A model generated the notes under the pieces. That model was not told the DNA's origin. It saw only the letters and a list, made by a program, of their open reading frames with translations, and did not search any database. A DNA stretch of 8,143 nucleotides, from the NCBI GenBank assembly GCA_003523945.1, contig DOFS01000052.1:1-8143 (forward strand), in the 5' to 3' direction. Shown here piece after piece: positions 1 through 6,330 of the stretch (its first letter is position 1; every line of letters starts with the position of its first letter). Source of the DNA: Nitrospiraceae bacterium. GTDB taxonomy: Bacteria; Nitrospirota; Nitrospiria; Nitrospirales; UBA8639. Position numbers and translations under genes: made by a program.

Positions 1-35
1 AAAAAAAAAGCCGTTGAAGAAAACTCCAACGGCTT
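1..35 (-). terminator. Intrinsic terminator after tRNA-Glu
   Basis: Read on the minus strand, a 9-bp perfect stem (AAGCCGTTG pairing with CAACGGCTT) encloses a loop of about 10 nt and is followed directly by a run of T residues reaching the window edge. This is the classic Rho-independent form. It lies 6 bases beyond the CCA end of tRNA-Glu and probably ends the transcript that carries that tRNA, and perhaps rnpB as well. The bases are seen directly; termination is inferred. Confidence 0.9.
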
Positions 36-41
36 AAGTTA

Positions 42-119
42 TGGCGTCCCCAACGGGATTCGAACCCGTGTTGCCGGCTTGAAAGGCCGGCGTCCTAGGC
101 CAGGCTAGACGATGGGGAC
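42..119 (-). tRNA. tRNA-Glu (anticodon UUC)
   Basis: The minus strand folds as a cloverleaf. The acceptor stem GTCCCCA pairs with TGGGGAC, followed by discriminator G and an encoded CCA. The anticodon stem CCGGC/GCCGG holds the loop CTTTCAA, giving anticodon TTC (Glu), and the T arm contains GGTTCGAATCCC. The GTCCCC acceptor and the GTCTA start of the D arm are typical of bacterial tRNA-Glu. Because CCA is encoded, the tRNA does not depend on CCA addition for first maturation. It lies between rnpB and the terminator at the window edge. Confidence 0.96.
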
Positions 120-375
120 GTATTGTTTCAGGATGTATATTAGGCCTTTTATGAAAAACACAGGAGCGATGGACCAGGCATTGTATCAATGCATAAAACA
201 CGAGTCAAACCAAGAAGTTATCCTTAAACTTCTGGAGAAAACCAGCGGAATGCATTTCAAGTCCCATCATCTATCCTGGTATCCTGGCCCTCTCGCATGG
301 CGTACGCCCTCTCAGACTAGGGCTCATCACAACAATGAACCAACAAAATATTGGCAAACGCGTACAAGAAATAAG
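120..375. other. Non-coding gap between rnpB and tRNA-Glu
   Basis: No credible gene is seen in these 256 bases. On the minus strand a TAATAT hexamer (137-142) lies 17 nt before the 5' end of tRNA-Glu and could be a -10 element, but no good -35 sequence lies 16-18 bp upstream of it. A 5-bp hairpin (306-310 with 319-323) close to the 3' side of rnpB has no T run, so it is not a convincing terminator. A tandem copy of TATCCTGG (272-287) is the only repeat noticed. The gap may therefore be transcribed as a leader between rnpB and the tRNA. Confidence 0.5.
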
Positions 376-810
376 ATGGTGAAGGAGTGGGCCTGTAAGC
401 CGGATTCTGTACGGGATGAAACGCATTTCATCCCGTGGCGACCATTTCTCTGGAACCTAGGTTACCCTAGGCTTCAAGCAACCTACCCGAGAACCTCGAC
501 CGGGCCGGCCTCTCTCCCTATCCATGAAGGAATTGCTCCCCTCGATAAACCGGGAATCGTCCCCCTATTTGGTTTTGCTCCAGGTGACGCTTACCCTGCC
601 ACCTGTGTCACCACAGGCGCGGTGGGCTCTTACCCCACCATTTCACCCTTACCTGGAAAAGACCGAGGCCTTTGCCATTGGCGGTATATTTTCTGTGGCG
701 CTGGTGTCGGATCACTCCGCCTGGGCGTTACCCAGCACCTTGCCCTTTGGAGTCCGGACTTTCCTCTCACGAATAATTCCGTGAGCGGCCACCCGGCCCA
801 CTCGCACCAT
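376..810 (-). ncRNA. rnpB: RNase P RNA, bacterial type A
   Basis: This is the catalytic RNA of ribonuclease P, which removes 5' leaders from tRNA precursors together with the RnpA protein. Conserved blocks read on the minus strand include AGAGGAAAGTCCGGACTCC (749-767), ACAGAAAATATACCGCC (680-696), a GGTAAGGGTGAAATGGTG-like block near 640-660, CCAAATAGGGG near 562-572, and the 3' block ACAGAATCCGGCTTA (396-410). The ends pair as helix P1: GAGTGGGCC with GGCCCACTC (795-803 and 385-393), extended by ATGGTG/CACCAT after a small internal loop. The layout (long P12 arm, P15-P17 region) fits type A. Ends are set from the P1 pairing and are good to a few bases. The region between CAAATAGGGG and GGGTAGG is longer than in E. 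coli. No protein gene is real here: any open frame across it is incidental. Confidence 0.97.
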
Positions 811-818
811 CAATAGTC

Positions 819-847
819 ATCGTAGGTTGACGAATAGAGGAAAGCAA
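819..847 (-). promoter_or_regulatory. Candidate sigma-70 promoter of rnpB
   Basis: On the minus strand TTGCTT (842-847) and TACGAT (819-824) are separated by exactly 17 bp. The predicted start falls near 811-812, just at the 5' end of the RNase P RNA P1 helix. Neither hexamer is a strong match (about 3/6 and 4/6), so the support comes mainly from spacing and position. rnpB normally has its own strong promoter, and this is the only suitable site in the 61-bp gap after the zinc-ribbon gene. Confidence 0.4.
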
Positions 848-871
848 GAGGCGCGTCACAGACAGAAAAGG

Positions 872-1600
872 CTATTCGGTCGCTTCCTCTTCAAGATGGC
901 TGGCCAAATAAAGGATTCGGTGGCAATAGGAACAATCCAAAAGTTCGTCACCGCGTTTCACCTCAGCCACCAGTTGAGGAGGAAGTTGAAGCTGGCACCC
1001 GCCACAGGCACCATCACGAAGCTGGGCCACGGCATACCCTTTTCTCATGGTCTTTAATCGGTTGTATCGAATCAGCAATGGCTTGTCCACCAGTTCTGAA
1101 AGAGTCGTCTGCTGTCGATCCAGATCGGCTAACTCACTCGCCAAATTGGCAAAATGAGTCTCCAGTCTCGCTTTTTCAACATCAAACACGTTTTGGGCTT
1201 CCTTGGTTTGCTCTTCCAGTTCCTTGATGGCCTGCTGGTTCTGCTCAACCCGCTCCATCATTTCCAGCACATTCTCCTCAATAGAGTCTTTTTTCTTTCG
1301 AGCTAACTCTATTTCAAACAGGTGCGCTTGATATTCCTTGTTCGTTTTTAACTCAGATAGCCGATTTCTGATCTTCTGAAGTTGCTCTTCTTGAGTGGCG
1401 AGTTCCCGTTCCGAGCTCCGTCGTTGTTTGACGAGAGATTCACCGGTATTTTTTAGAACTTGCAACCTGGCGAGAATATCTTGGAGGGGTGATTCAGCGG
1501 ATTTGAGAAGCTCTGGAGCTTTCCGCAACTGGTCTTGAATCTGAAAAATTCGAAGATCAAATTTTTGAAGATTAATCAGGTATTGCAACTGCAAATTCAC
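872..1600 (-). CDS. Coiled-coil protein with C-terminal C4 zinc ribbon
   Basis: A 242-residue cytoplasmic protein of the COG1579 / zf-RING_7 (formerly DUF164) type. Residues about 10-175 are rich in Glu, Lys, Gln and Leu with heptad-like spacing and should form a long antiparallel coiled-coil hairpin. The stretch TNKEYQAHLFEIE near 86-98 is characteristic of the family. The C-terminus carries two CxxC pairs (C199/C202 and C223/C226) forming a zinc ribbon. The biochemical role is not settled; nucleic-acid binding has been suggested for relatives. Translation starts at GTG with GAGGA four bases upstream. It is flanked by tRNA-Ile2 upstream and rnpB downstream; pairing of this family with rnpB or RNase-H-like genes is common in bacteria, so a role linked to RNA processing is possible but unproven. 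Confidence 0.88.
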   Translation of the reverse strand: MNLQLQYLINLQKFDLRIFQIQDQLRKAPELLKSAESPLQDILARLQVLKNTGESLVKQRRSSERELATQEEQLQKIRNRLSELKTNKEYQAHLFEIELARKKKDSIEENVLEMMERVEQNQQAIKELEEQTKEAQNVFDVEKARLETHFANLASELADLDRQQTTLSELVDKPLLIRYNRLKTMRKGYAVAQLRDGACGGCQLQLPPQLVAEVKRGDELLDCSYCHRILYLASHLEEEATE

Positions 1601-1661
1601 AAAGTCCTCAATATCCTAGAACATGTTTGCTCACCGGTTACTCAAGTCCGGCCCTGTCTCG

Positions 1662-1738
1662 TGGTGGGCCCACCAGGACTTGAACCTGGGACCAACTGAT
1701 TATGAGTCAGCCGCTCTAACCAACTGAGCTATGGGCCC
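1662..1738 (-). tRNA. tRNA with CAU anticodon, probably tRNA-Ile2
   Basis: The minus strand gives a 77-nt cloverleaf. The acceptor GGGCCCA pairs with TGGGCCC, then discriminator A and encoded CCA. The D arm is AGCTCAGTTGGTTAGAGC, the anticodon loop is CTCATAA (anticodon CAT), and the T arm contains GGTTCAAGTCC. A CAU anticodon can mean elongator Met, initiator Met or Ile2. The paired acceptor rules out an initiator, and the GGGCCC acceptor, GACTCATAATC block and TTGGTC variable region resemble E. coli ileX and bacterial Ile tRNAs more than elongator Met. If it is Ile2, TilS must convert C34 to lysidine so that it reads AUA. It lies 90 bp after dnaG; no clear promoter was found in that gap, so it may be co-transcribed with dnaG. 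Confidence 0.9.
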
Positions 1739-1828
1739 GAGATCATAACGGCGCACCCTCTCTTTTACCATAAATGGCGCTCAGGAAAAACTCCCCCTGA
1801 CAATTTTATTTCCTTGCAGGGTGGAAAA

Positions 1829-3655
1829 TCAGGTGGAAGCCGTTAAGAAGGCCTTTTTCTGACGAAGCACATTGGACTCCGCGACCAAAGCATCTACCAA
1901 GTCCTGGCGTCCCTCCCGTTGGGCAACCTTGAGTTGACTAATCACCTCGTCCATAAGGCGTTGGATCTGTTTTTCCTTTAAAACACGGAGACATCCGGCG
2001 ACATGAATAGACACTTCGTCACAATTGTATTCCCCCACGCTCAACCGGGAAATGACCGGTTCATAAGCTGGATCTTCACTGAATTCCGCATGCAGTGCAT
2101 TGAGGTTCAAATGCCCTTCTTCATCCGCATGCTGAAAAGCCTTGCCGAGGATATGGCGATACAGTGGGACAGTAAACGCACCCTCATCGAGTTGACGAAT
2201 CTGATCCGGTTCCAGGCGGCCTTGCAGCAATAACACAATGAGATCCCGTTCTTCTGGCTTGCCCTGGGGAATTGACAGATTCGGGCCAGGTTGCTCCTTC
2301 CCCTTAGCGGACGGGTCGGCATTGACTTGTCGAGGAAGAGTCGGGAGGCGTTTATTGAGTAAATCCTGTCGAATACCCAATCGTTCCGAGACCACTTTTA
2401 GATATTCCTCTTTTTCTATGGGGTTTTTGGTCTTATGAAGAATCGCAAGAATTTCATCAGCCCGCTTGACTCGATCCTGAATGGAATCCTTTTTGGCTTT
2501 GCTCAATACGGACATGATGGCAAAATCCAACAGAGTCGCCGCCTTCCGCTCCAACTCACGAAACCCCGCCACCCCGTTTTTTCGAATAAAGGTATCAGGG
2601 TCTTCACCAGATGGTAGCAGCAACACCCGGACTTCAATGCCAGAATTCATGAACAAATCAAGCGTCCGTAAGGCCGCGCCGATCCCTGCGGCATCTCCAT
2701 CAAAGACGAGCATCACCGACGGGGCCAATCGCCGTAGAATCTGGACATGATCGGAGGTTAAGGCCGTTCCCAAGGGTGCCACGGCATTTTCAATCCCGTT
2801 TTGGTGGAGAGCGATGACATCAAAATACCCTTCTACCAAATAAAACCTCCCCGAAGCGGTGGCTGACTGCCTGGCCTTGTCCATTCCATAGAGGGATCGA
2901 CCCTTAAAAAACAGATCCGTTTCTGGTGAATTGAGATATTTGGGAGAGGCCCCATCTTTCAGGATTCGACCCCCAAATCCCACCACCTGCCCTCGGGGAT
3001 CAGTAATGGGAAACATCACCCGATCACGAAAGCGATCATACGTGGATATTCTGGTGCCATCCTCAGACTCTTTGCGCACCACCAATCCAGCCTGTATGAG
3101 CTCTTCCGGCTTGACAGACTGCTGTTCCAGCCATTTGGAAAGGCCATTCCATCCTTCCGGAACGAATCCCAACTTGAATGCGTTCCAGGATTCCCTGGTA
3201 ATCCCCCGCTGATCCAAATAATCCCTGGCGATTTGACCCTCAGGATTGTCCTGAAGATTACGGTGATACCAGGATGCGGCCAATTGATACAGATGAAAAT
3301 ACCGTTCACGAGATAAGCCTGATGCGGTCTTCCCCGCTGATTCCCGACCTTCCGGGAGGGCCACCCCTGTCCGTTGGCTTAACTCACGCAGAGCCTCCAT
3401 GAAATCCATGCCTTCTTGTTTCATCAAAAAGGTAAAGGCATCTCCTCCGACACTGCAGCCAAAACAATAAAACATTTGTCGAACGGGGTTGACCGAAAAT
3501 GAGGGAGTTTTTTCTGAATGGAAGGGGCACAGCCCTTTAAAGTTTTGCCCCGCTTTGGAAAGACTCACGTATGTGGAAATGAGATCAATAATATCAATGC
3601 GATCTCGAATTTGTTGAAGAATCTCTGGAGGAACTCCTCGTTTTTCGCCTGTCAT
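1829..3655 (-). CDS. dnaG: DNA primase DnaG
   Basis: Primase makes the RNA primers for DNA replication and docks on the DnaB helicase. With the ATG at 3655 the protein has 608 residues, a normal length. The N-terminal CHC2 zinc-binding domain has C43, H46, C64 and C67 (CPFHSEKTPSF ... YCFGC). The basic RFRDRVMFPI segment (about 208-217) and the PKYLNSPET motif (about 238-246) precede the TOPRIM metal site, with E275 in VEGYFDV and D319/D321 in FDGDAAG. The last ~140 residues, after a Pro/Gln-rich linker, correspond to the helicase-binding domain. The frame also stays open to a GTG at 3715, but family alignments normally begin close to the PPEILQQIRDRIDI stretch, and a promoter-like site would place the transcript start after that GTG. 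It follows a HIT gene and is not flanked by rpsU or rpoD inside the window. Confidence 0.97.
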   Translation of the reverse strand: MTGEKRGVPPEILQQIRDRIDIIDLISTYVSLSKAGQNFKGLCPFHSEKTPSFSVNPVRQMFYCFGCSVGGDAFTFLMKQEGMDFMEALRELSQRTGVALPEGRESAGKTASGLSRERYFHLYQLAASWYHRNLQDNPEGQIARDYLDQRGITRESWNAFKLGFVPEGWNGLSKWLEQQSVKPEELIQAGLVVRKESEDGTRISTYDRFRDRVMFPITDPRGQVVGFGGRILKDGASPKYLNSPETDLFFKGRSLYGMDKARQSATASGRFYLVEGYFDVIALHQNGIENAVAPLGTALTSDHVQILRRLAPSVMLVFDGDAAGIGAALRTLDLFMNSGIEVRVLLLPSGEDPDTFIRKNGVAGFRELERKAATLLDFAIMSVLSKAKKDSIQDRVKRADEILAILHKTKNPIEKEEYLKVVSERLGIRQDLLNKRLPTLPRQVNADPSAKGKEQPGPNLSIPQGKPEERDLIVLLLQGRLEPDQIRQLDEGAFTVPLYRHILGKAFQHADEEGHLNLNALHAEFSEDPAYEPVISRLSVGEYNCDEVSIHVAGCLRVLKEKQIQRLMDEVISQLKVAQREGRQDLVDALVAESNVLRQKKAFLTAST

Positions 3656-3718
3656 CTCACTTCTCACCACGGACTGCGTTAGGGACACACCAAGAACCAG
3701 GTTCCCTTCGAACACCGA

Positions 3719-3747
3719 ATTCTATCCAGGCCCTTCCTCTGCAGCAA
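3719..3747 (-). promoter_or_regulatory. Candidate internal promoter for dnaG
   Basis: On the minus strand TTGCTG (3742-3747) and TAGAAT (3719-3724) are 17 bp apart. TAGAAT matches the sigma-70 -10 consensus at 5 of 6 bases. The predicted start, near 3712, leaves a leader of about 57 nt before the ATG at 3655 and lies downstream of the alternative GTG at 3715. The site occupies the only sizeable gap (98 bp) between the his/HIT block and dnaG, so it could give primase expression independent of histidine control. Similar -35 sequence (TTGC) and identical spacing appear before rnpB. This is a prediction from sequence only. Confidence 0.42.
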
Positions 3748-3753
3748 GCCGTC

Positions 3754-4098
3754 TTATCCAGGAGGCCATGAAAATGCCCGACCTCCCATCACATGAAAGT
3801 GCAAATGAAAGACACTCTGCCCGGCTTCCCGCCCGGTATTCGCCACGACTCGGTACCCGCTATCGACAATTCGACGTTCCCTGGCCATCTTGGCACAGAC
3901 CACCATCAAGTGACCTAATAAGGTGGCATCCGTTTCTTTCGTATCATCCAAAGACACCACATGCCGCTTTGGAATCACCAACATATGCACCTGCGCTTGA
4001 GGATTGATATCGTTAAACACGAACGTGTGTTCATCCTCATACAGTGTGTCGGCGGGAATGGCCCCCCTGACGATTTGACAAAAAAGACACTCACCCAT
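3754..4098 (-). CDS. HIT-family (HINT-like) nucleotide hydrolase
   Basis: A 114-residue protein of the histidine triad superfamily, HINT branch. These are small cytoplasmic, usually dimeric enzymes that hydrolyse AMP linked to amines or acyl groups (phosphoramidates, aminoacyl-adenylates). The catalytic triad motif is HLHFHV (H98, H100, H102), preceded by the conserved NTGREAGQSV stretch. The N-terminus has CLFC (C4, C7), part of the zinc site in many bacterial members, and the nucleotide-binding FNDINPQAQVHMLVIPKRH segment is present. The start is set by a strong AAGGAGG 8 nt upstream of the ATG at 4098. A longer open frame upstream lies inside hisIE and lacks any family similarity. The first codons overlap the hisIE stop by 8 bp, indicating translational coupling. 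The true substrate here is unknown. Confidence 0.93.
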   Translation of the reverse strand: MGECLFCQIVRGAIPADTLYEDEHTFVFNDINPQAQVHMLVIPKRHVVSLDDTKETDATLLGHLMVVCAKMARERRIVDSGYRVVANTGREAGQSVFHLHFHVMGGRAFSWPPG

Positions 4099-4786
4099 GA
4101 GTAGATCCTCCTTCAGGCTGTCGAATTCCCGATTTGCCAAATCGCTTGCCAAGCTCTTGATAGACGTCTTCAGGAGGAATGGAGAAATGCCCGAGCATGA
4201 TAAGGGTATGAAACCACAAATCAGCCATTTCATAAATAATTTCTTCCCGGTCGCCATTTTTTCCGGCCAGCAAGACCTCTCCGGCTTCTTCCACCACCTT
4301 TTTTAAAACACGATCGAGCCCCCCCTCCATTAATTTCGACACATAGGAATCAGGGCTCGGATTGGCTTTCCGATCGCCGGCCATTTCATACAAACGCCGG
4401 GTAATTCCCCCCCAGGCCGTACCCGGCAAAAAGGACGGCTCCTCTTGAGAATTCGAAGAAGGTAATGGAGAAAAGAAACATGACCGGTTTCCGGTATGAC
4501 ACGTCGGTCCAATGGGTTGGGCTTTCACTAGAATTGTATCCCGATCACAATCCACGAACATTTCCTTCAGGAGTAACTCATGCCCGGACGTCTCACCCTT
4601 CTTCCATAATCGTTTTCTAGACCGGCTCCAGAAATGAACTCGTTGGGATTGGCAAGTCGCTTCCCAGGCTTGTTGGTTCATGAAGCCCAGCATCAACACC
4701 GTCCCGTCCAACCAATCCTGCACAACACAGGGGAGCAACCCTTGTTCATCAAACTGCAATGTGCCTTTCGAAGAGACTTCACTCAT
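4091..4786 (-). CDS. hisI: Bifunctional PR-AMP cyclohydrolase / PR-ATP pyrophosphatase
   Basis: HisIE fusion of 231 residues carrying out steps 2 and 3 of histidine synthesis: PR-ATP to PR-AMP plus pyrophosphate (HisE part), then opening of the adenine ring to ProFAR (HisI part). The N-terminal cyclohydrolase (about 1-110) shows WKKGETSGH (61-69), the metal-binding DCDRD (79-83) and CHTGNRSCFF (96-105, C96 and C103). A linker of about 20-40 residues leads to the all-alpha MazG-like HisE domain (about 145-220) with VVEEAGE (165-171) and EMADLWFH (186-193). It is somewhat longer than the E. coli fusion (203 residues), mainly in the linker. It lies 6 bp after hisF without a strong Shine-Dalgarno sequence, so it probably depends on coupling. 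Its 3' end overlaps the HIT gene. Confidence 0.96.
   Translation of the reverse strand: MSEVSSKGTLQFDEQGLLPCVVQDWLDGTVLMLGFMNQQAWEATCQSQRVHFWSRSRKRLWKKGETSGHELLLKEMFVDCDRDTILVKAQPIGPTCHTGNRSCFFSPLPSSNSQEEPSFLPGTAWGGITRRLYEMAGDRKANPSPDSYVSKLMEGGLDRVLKKVVEEAGEVLLAGKNGDREEIIYEMADLWFHTLIMLGHFSIPPEDVYQELGKRFGKSGIRQPEGGSTHG
4107..4113 (-). promoter_or_regulatory. Strong ribosome binding site of the HIT gene
   Basis: AAGGAGG on the minus strand, 8 nt before the ATG at 4098, lies inside the last codons of hisIE. It is the clearest Shine-Dalgarno sequence in the window and decides the HIT start. Its presence suggests that HIT translation does not rely only on ribosomes arriving from hisIE. Confidence 0.85.
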
Positions 4787-4792
4787 TGGTCG

Positions 4793-5590
4793 TTAGGAAA
4801 TTGAAACCGGGGCGGTTCCCAGGCGTATAGGGATACCCTGTTGAGCCAGATACGATTTGGCTTGCCCGATTGAATAGGTTTGATAATGGAAAATAGATGC
4901 CGCCAGCACCGCATCAGCCTTTCCCACATGAAACGCCTCATACAGGTGTTGAAGCGTGCCGGCCCCACCAGAGGCAATGACGGGAATGGTGACGGACTCG
5001 GAAATTGCTGCAGTTAAGTCCAAATCATAACCATCCTGCTTTCCGTCCTGATCCATACTCGTTAGAAGGATTTCTCCAGCTCCATAGTCCTTCATCTGTT
5101 TTCCCCACTGAACGGCATCCAGGCCGGTCGGATTCCTCCCTCCATGGGTAAACACTTCCCACCCGGATTCACCCCCATCACATGAGATCGCCCGTTTCGC
5201 ATCAATCGCCACGACGATACATTGCGAACCAAAACGATTGGCAGCGGCTTTCACGAAGTCCGGATGCTCCACAGCTGCGGTATTAATGCTGACTTTGTCC
5301 GCACCGGCCTCTAATAACCGGCGAATATCCTCGATGGTCCGGATACCTCCCCCCACCGTGAGAGGCATAAAGACCTGCTCCGCCGTTCGAATCACCACAT
5401 CTAAAATTGTATCCCGCTTTTCATGGGAGGCGGTAATATCCAGAAAACACAGTTCATCCGCACCTTCACGATCATACACCTGCGCAACGTGAACCGGATC
5501 TCCGGCATCGCGCAAATTCACAAACGAGACACCTTTGACCACTCGCCCGTCTTTGACATCCAGGCACGGAATAATTCTCTTAGTCAGCAT
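4793..5590 (-). CDS. hisF: Imidazole glycerol phosphate synthase cyclase subunit
   Basis: HisF (265 residues) is the TIM-barrel synthase subunit. It uses ammonia delivered from HisH to turn PRFAR into imidazole glycerol phosphate and AICAR, linking histidine to purine synthesis. The catalytic aspartates are D11 (IIPCLDV) and D130 (VVAIDAKR), at the same positions as in well-studied HisF proteins. Phosphate-binding loops are visible at VGGGIR (79-84) and ASGGAG (206-211), and the half-barrel repeat expected in HisA/HisF is present. Its ATG overlaps the end of hisA by 7 bp. Length and motifs are standard and no damage is seen. Confidence 0.98.
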   Translation of the reverse strand: MLTKRIIPCLDVKDGRVVKGVSFVNLRDAGDPVHVAQVYDREGADELCFLDITASHEKRDTILDVVIRTAEQVFMPLTVGGGIRTIEDIRRLLEAGADKVSINTAAVEHPDFVKAAANRFGSQCIVVAIDAKRAISCDGGESGWEVFTHGGRNPTGLDAVQWGKQMKDYGAGEILLTSMDQDGKQDGYDLDLTAAISESVTIPVIASGGAGTLQHLYEAFHVGKADAVLAASIFHYQTYSIGQAKSYLAQQGIPIRLGTAPVSIS

Positions 5591-6330
5591 GAGGTTCGAG
5601 GCTCTTCTGCCGAAGCTACCAATTCAAGGGCCGCTTTTAAATCCAATGTCCCTTCATACAAGGCTTTCCCAATAATGATTCCGGAAATCTTGCTCCCCAG
5701 AGCCTGAATGGTCTGCACATCTTTCAGCACCGTGACTCCACCTGAGGCAATAACAGGAAACGGGGAAATGTTCACAGCATCCCGTAGAGCTGAAATATTT
5801 GGTCCTGCCAACATGCCATCCCGAGAAATATCCGTAAAGACCATACCTCCCAACGGTAAGTCTTTCACTGATTCAAAGACCTGTCGAGGAGTCAGACTGG
5901 ACACGGTCTTCCAGCCATGCACGGCGACTAAACCCTGTTTGACATCAATCCCGATTAAAACTTTATGGGGAAATTCTTTTGCGGCTACCGCCAAAAACTC
6001 AGCATCCTGTAATGCGGCTGTCCCGATCACGACCCGGTCAACCCCGCAGGACACATAGGCACGAATGGTTGCCGTGTTCCGTATGCCACCGCCGACCTGC
6101 ACGGGGATCGATAACCGTTTAGTGATGGCTTCAATGTGTGACAGGTGCTTGGGAGTTCCGGTCACCGCCCCGTCTAAATCCACCACATGAAGGTAGCTGG
6201 CCCCAAGACTCTGCCAATGTTCCGCCATCGCCACAGGATCATCGGAATACCTGGTGACCTGATCCATCTCCCCCTGCCGCAATCGGACACATTTTCCGTC
6301 CTTCAAATCAATGGCTGGAATGAGCAGCAT
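5584..6330 (-). CDS. hisA: ProFAR isomerase (HisA)
   Basis: HisA (248 residues) is the TIM-barrel enzyme that performs the Amadori rearrangement of ProFAR to PRFAR, the substrate of HisF/HisH. Catalytic D8 ([10 protein letters not shown]) and D129 (GIDVKQG) are present, with phosphate loops VGGGIR (79-84) and ASGGV (195-199) and the DISRDGM segment (167-173) that separates HisA from HisF. The start codon shares one base with the stop of the upstream lipoprotein gene (TGATG), and the 3' end overlaps hisF by 7 bp, so translation should be coupled on both sides. PriA-type bifunctionality with tryptophan synthesis is not suggested by anything seen. Confidence 0.97.
   Translation of the reverse strand: MLLIPAIDLKDGKCVRLRQGEMDQVTRYSDDPVAMAEHWQSLGASYLHVVDLDGAVTGTPKHLSHIEAITKRLSIPVQVGGGIRNTATIRAYVSCGVDRVVIGTAALQDAEFLAVAAKEFPHKVLIGIDVKQGLVAVHGWKTVSSLTPRQVFESVKDLPLGGMVFTDISRDGMLAGPNISALRDAVNISPFPVIASGGVTVLKDVQTIQALGSKISGIIIGKALYEGTLDLKAALELVASAEEPRTSC

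Noticed and set aside
137..142. TAATAT as the tRNA-Glu promoter
   Set aside because: The position fits a -10 element but no acceptable -35 hexamer lies at 16-18 bp, so it is mentioned only within the gap entry.
272..287. Tandem repeat of TATCCTGG
   Set aside because: Only two 8-bp copies, no further units and no link to a known element; likely chance.
306..323. Hairpin just after rnpB as a terminator
   Set aside because: The stem is only 5 bp and no T run follows on the minus strand.
112..816. A 234-residue open frame on the plus strand
   Set aside because: It runs antisense across rnpB and part of the tRNA-Glu region; conserved RNA structure explains the sequence and the translated product has no recognisable features.
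1739..1828. Terminator or promoter between dnaG and tRNA-Ile2
   Set aside because: A short TCAGG/CCTGA pairing has no T run after it, and TATGAT at 1742-1747 is too close to the mature tRNA end to act as its -10 element.
3656..3715. GTG start giving a 628-residue DnaG
   Set aside because: The extra 20 residues are not typical of DnaG and a promoter-like site predicts transcription starting after this codon. Not fully excluded.
4099..4257. N-terminal extension of the HIT protein by 53 residues
   Set aside because: It lies wholly inside hisIE, is unlike HIT family N-termini, and the AAGGAGG before the ATG at 4098 marks the real start.
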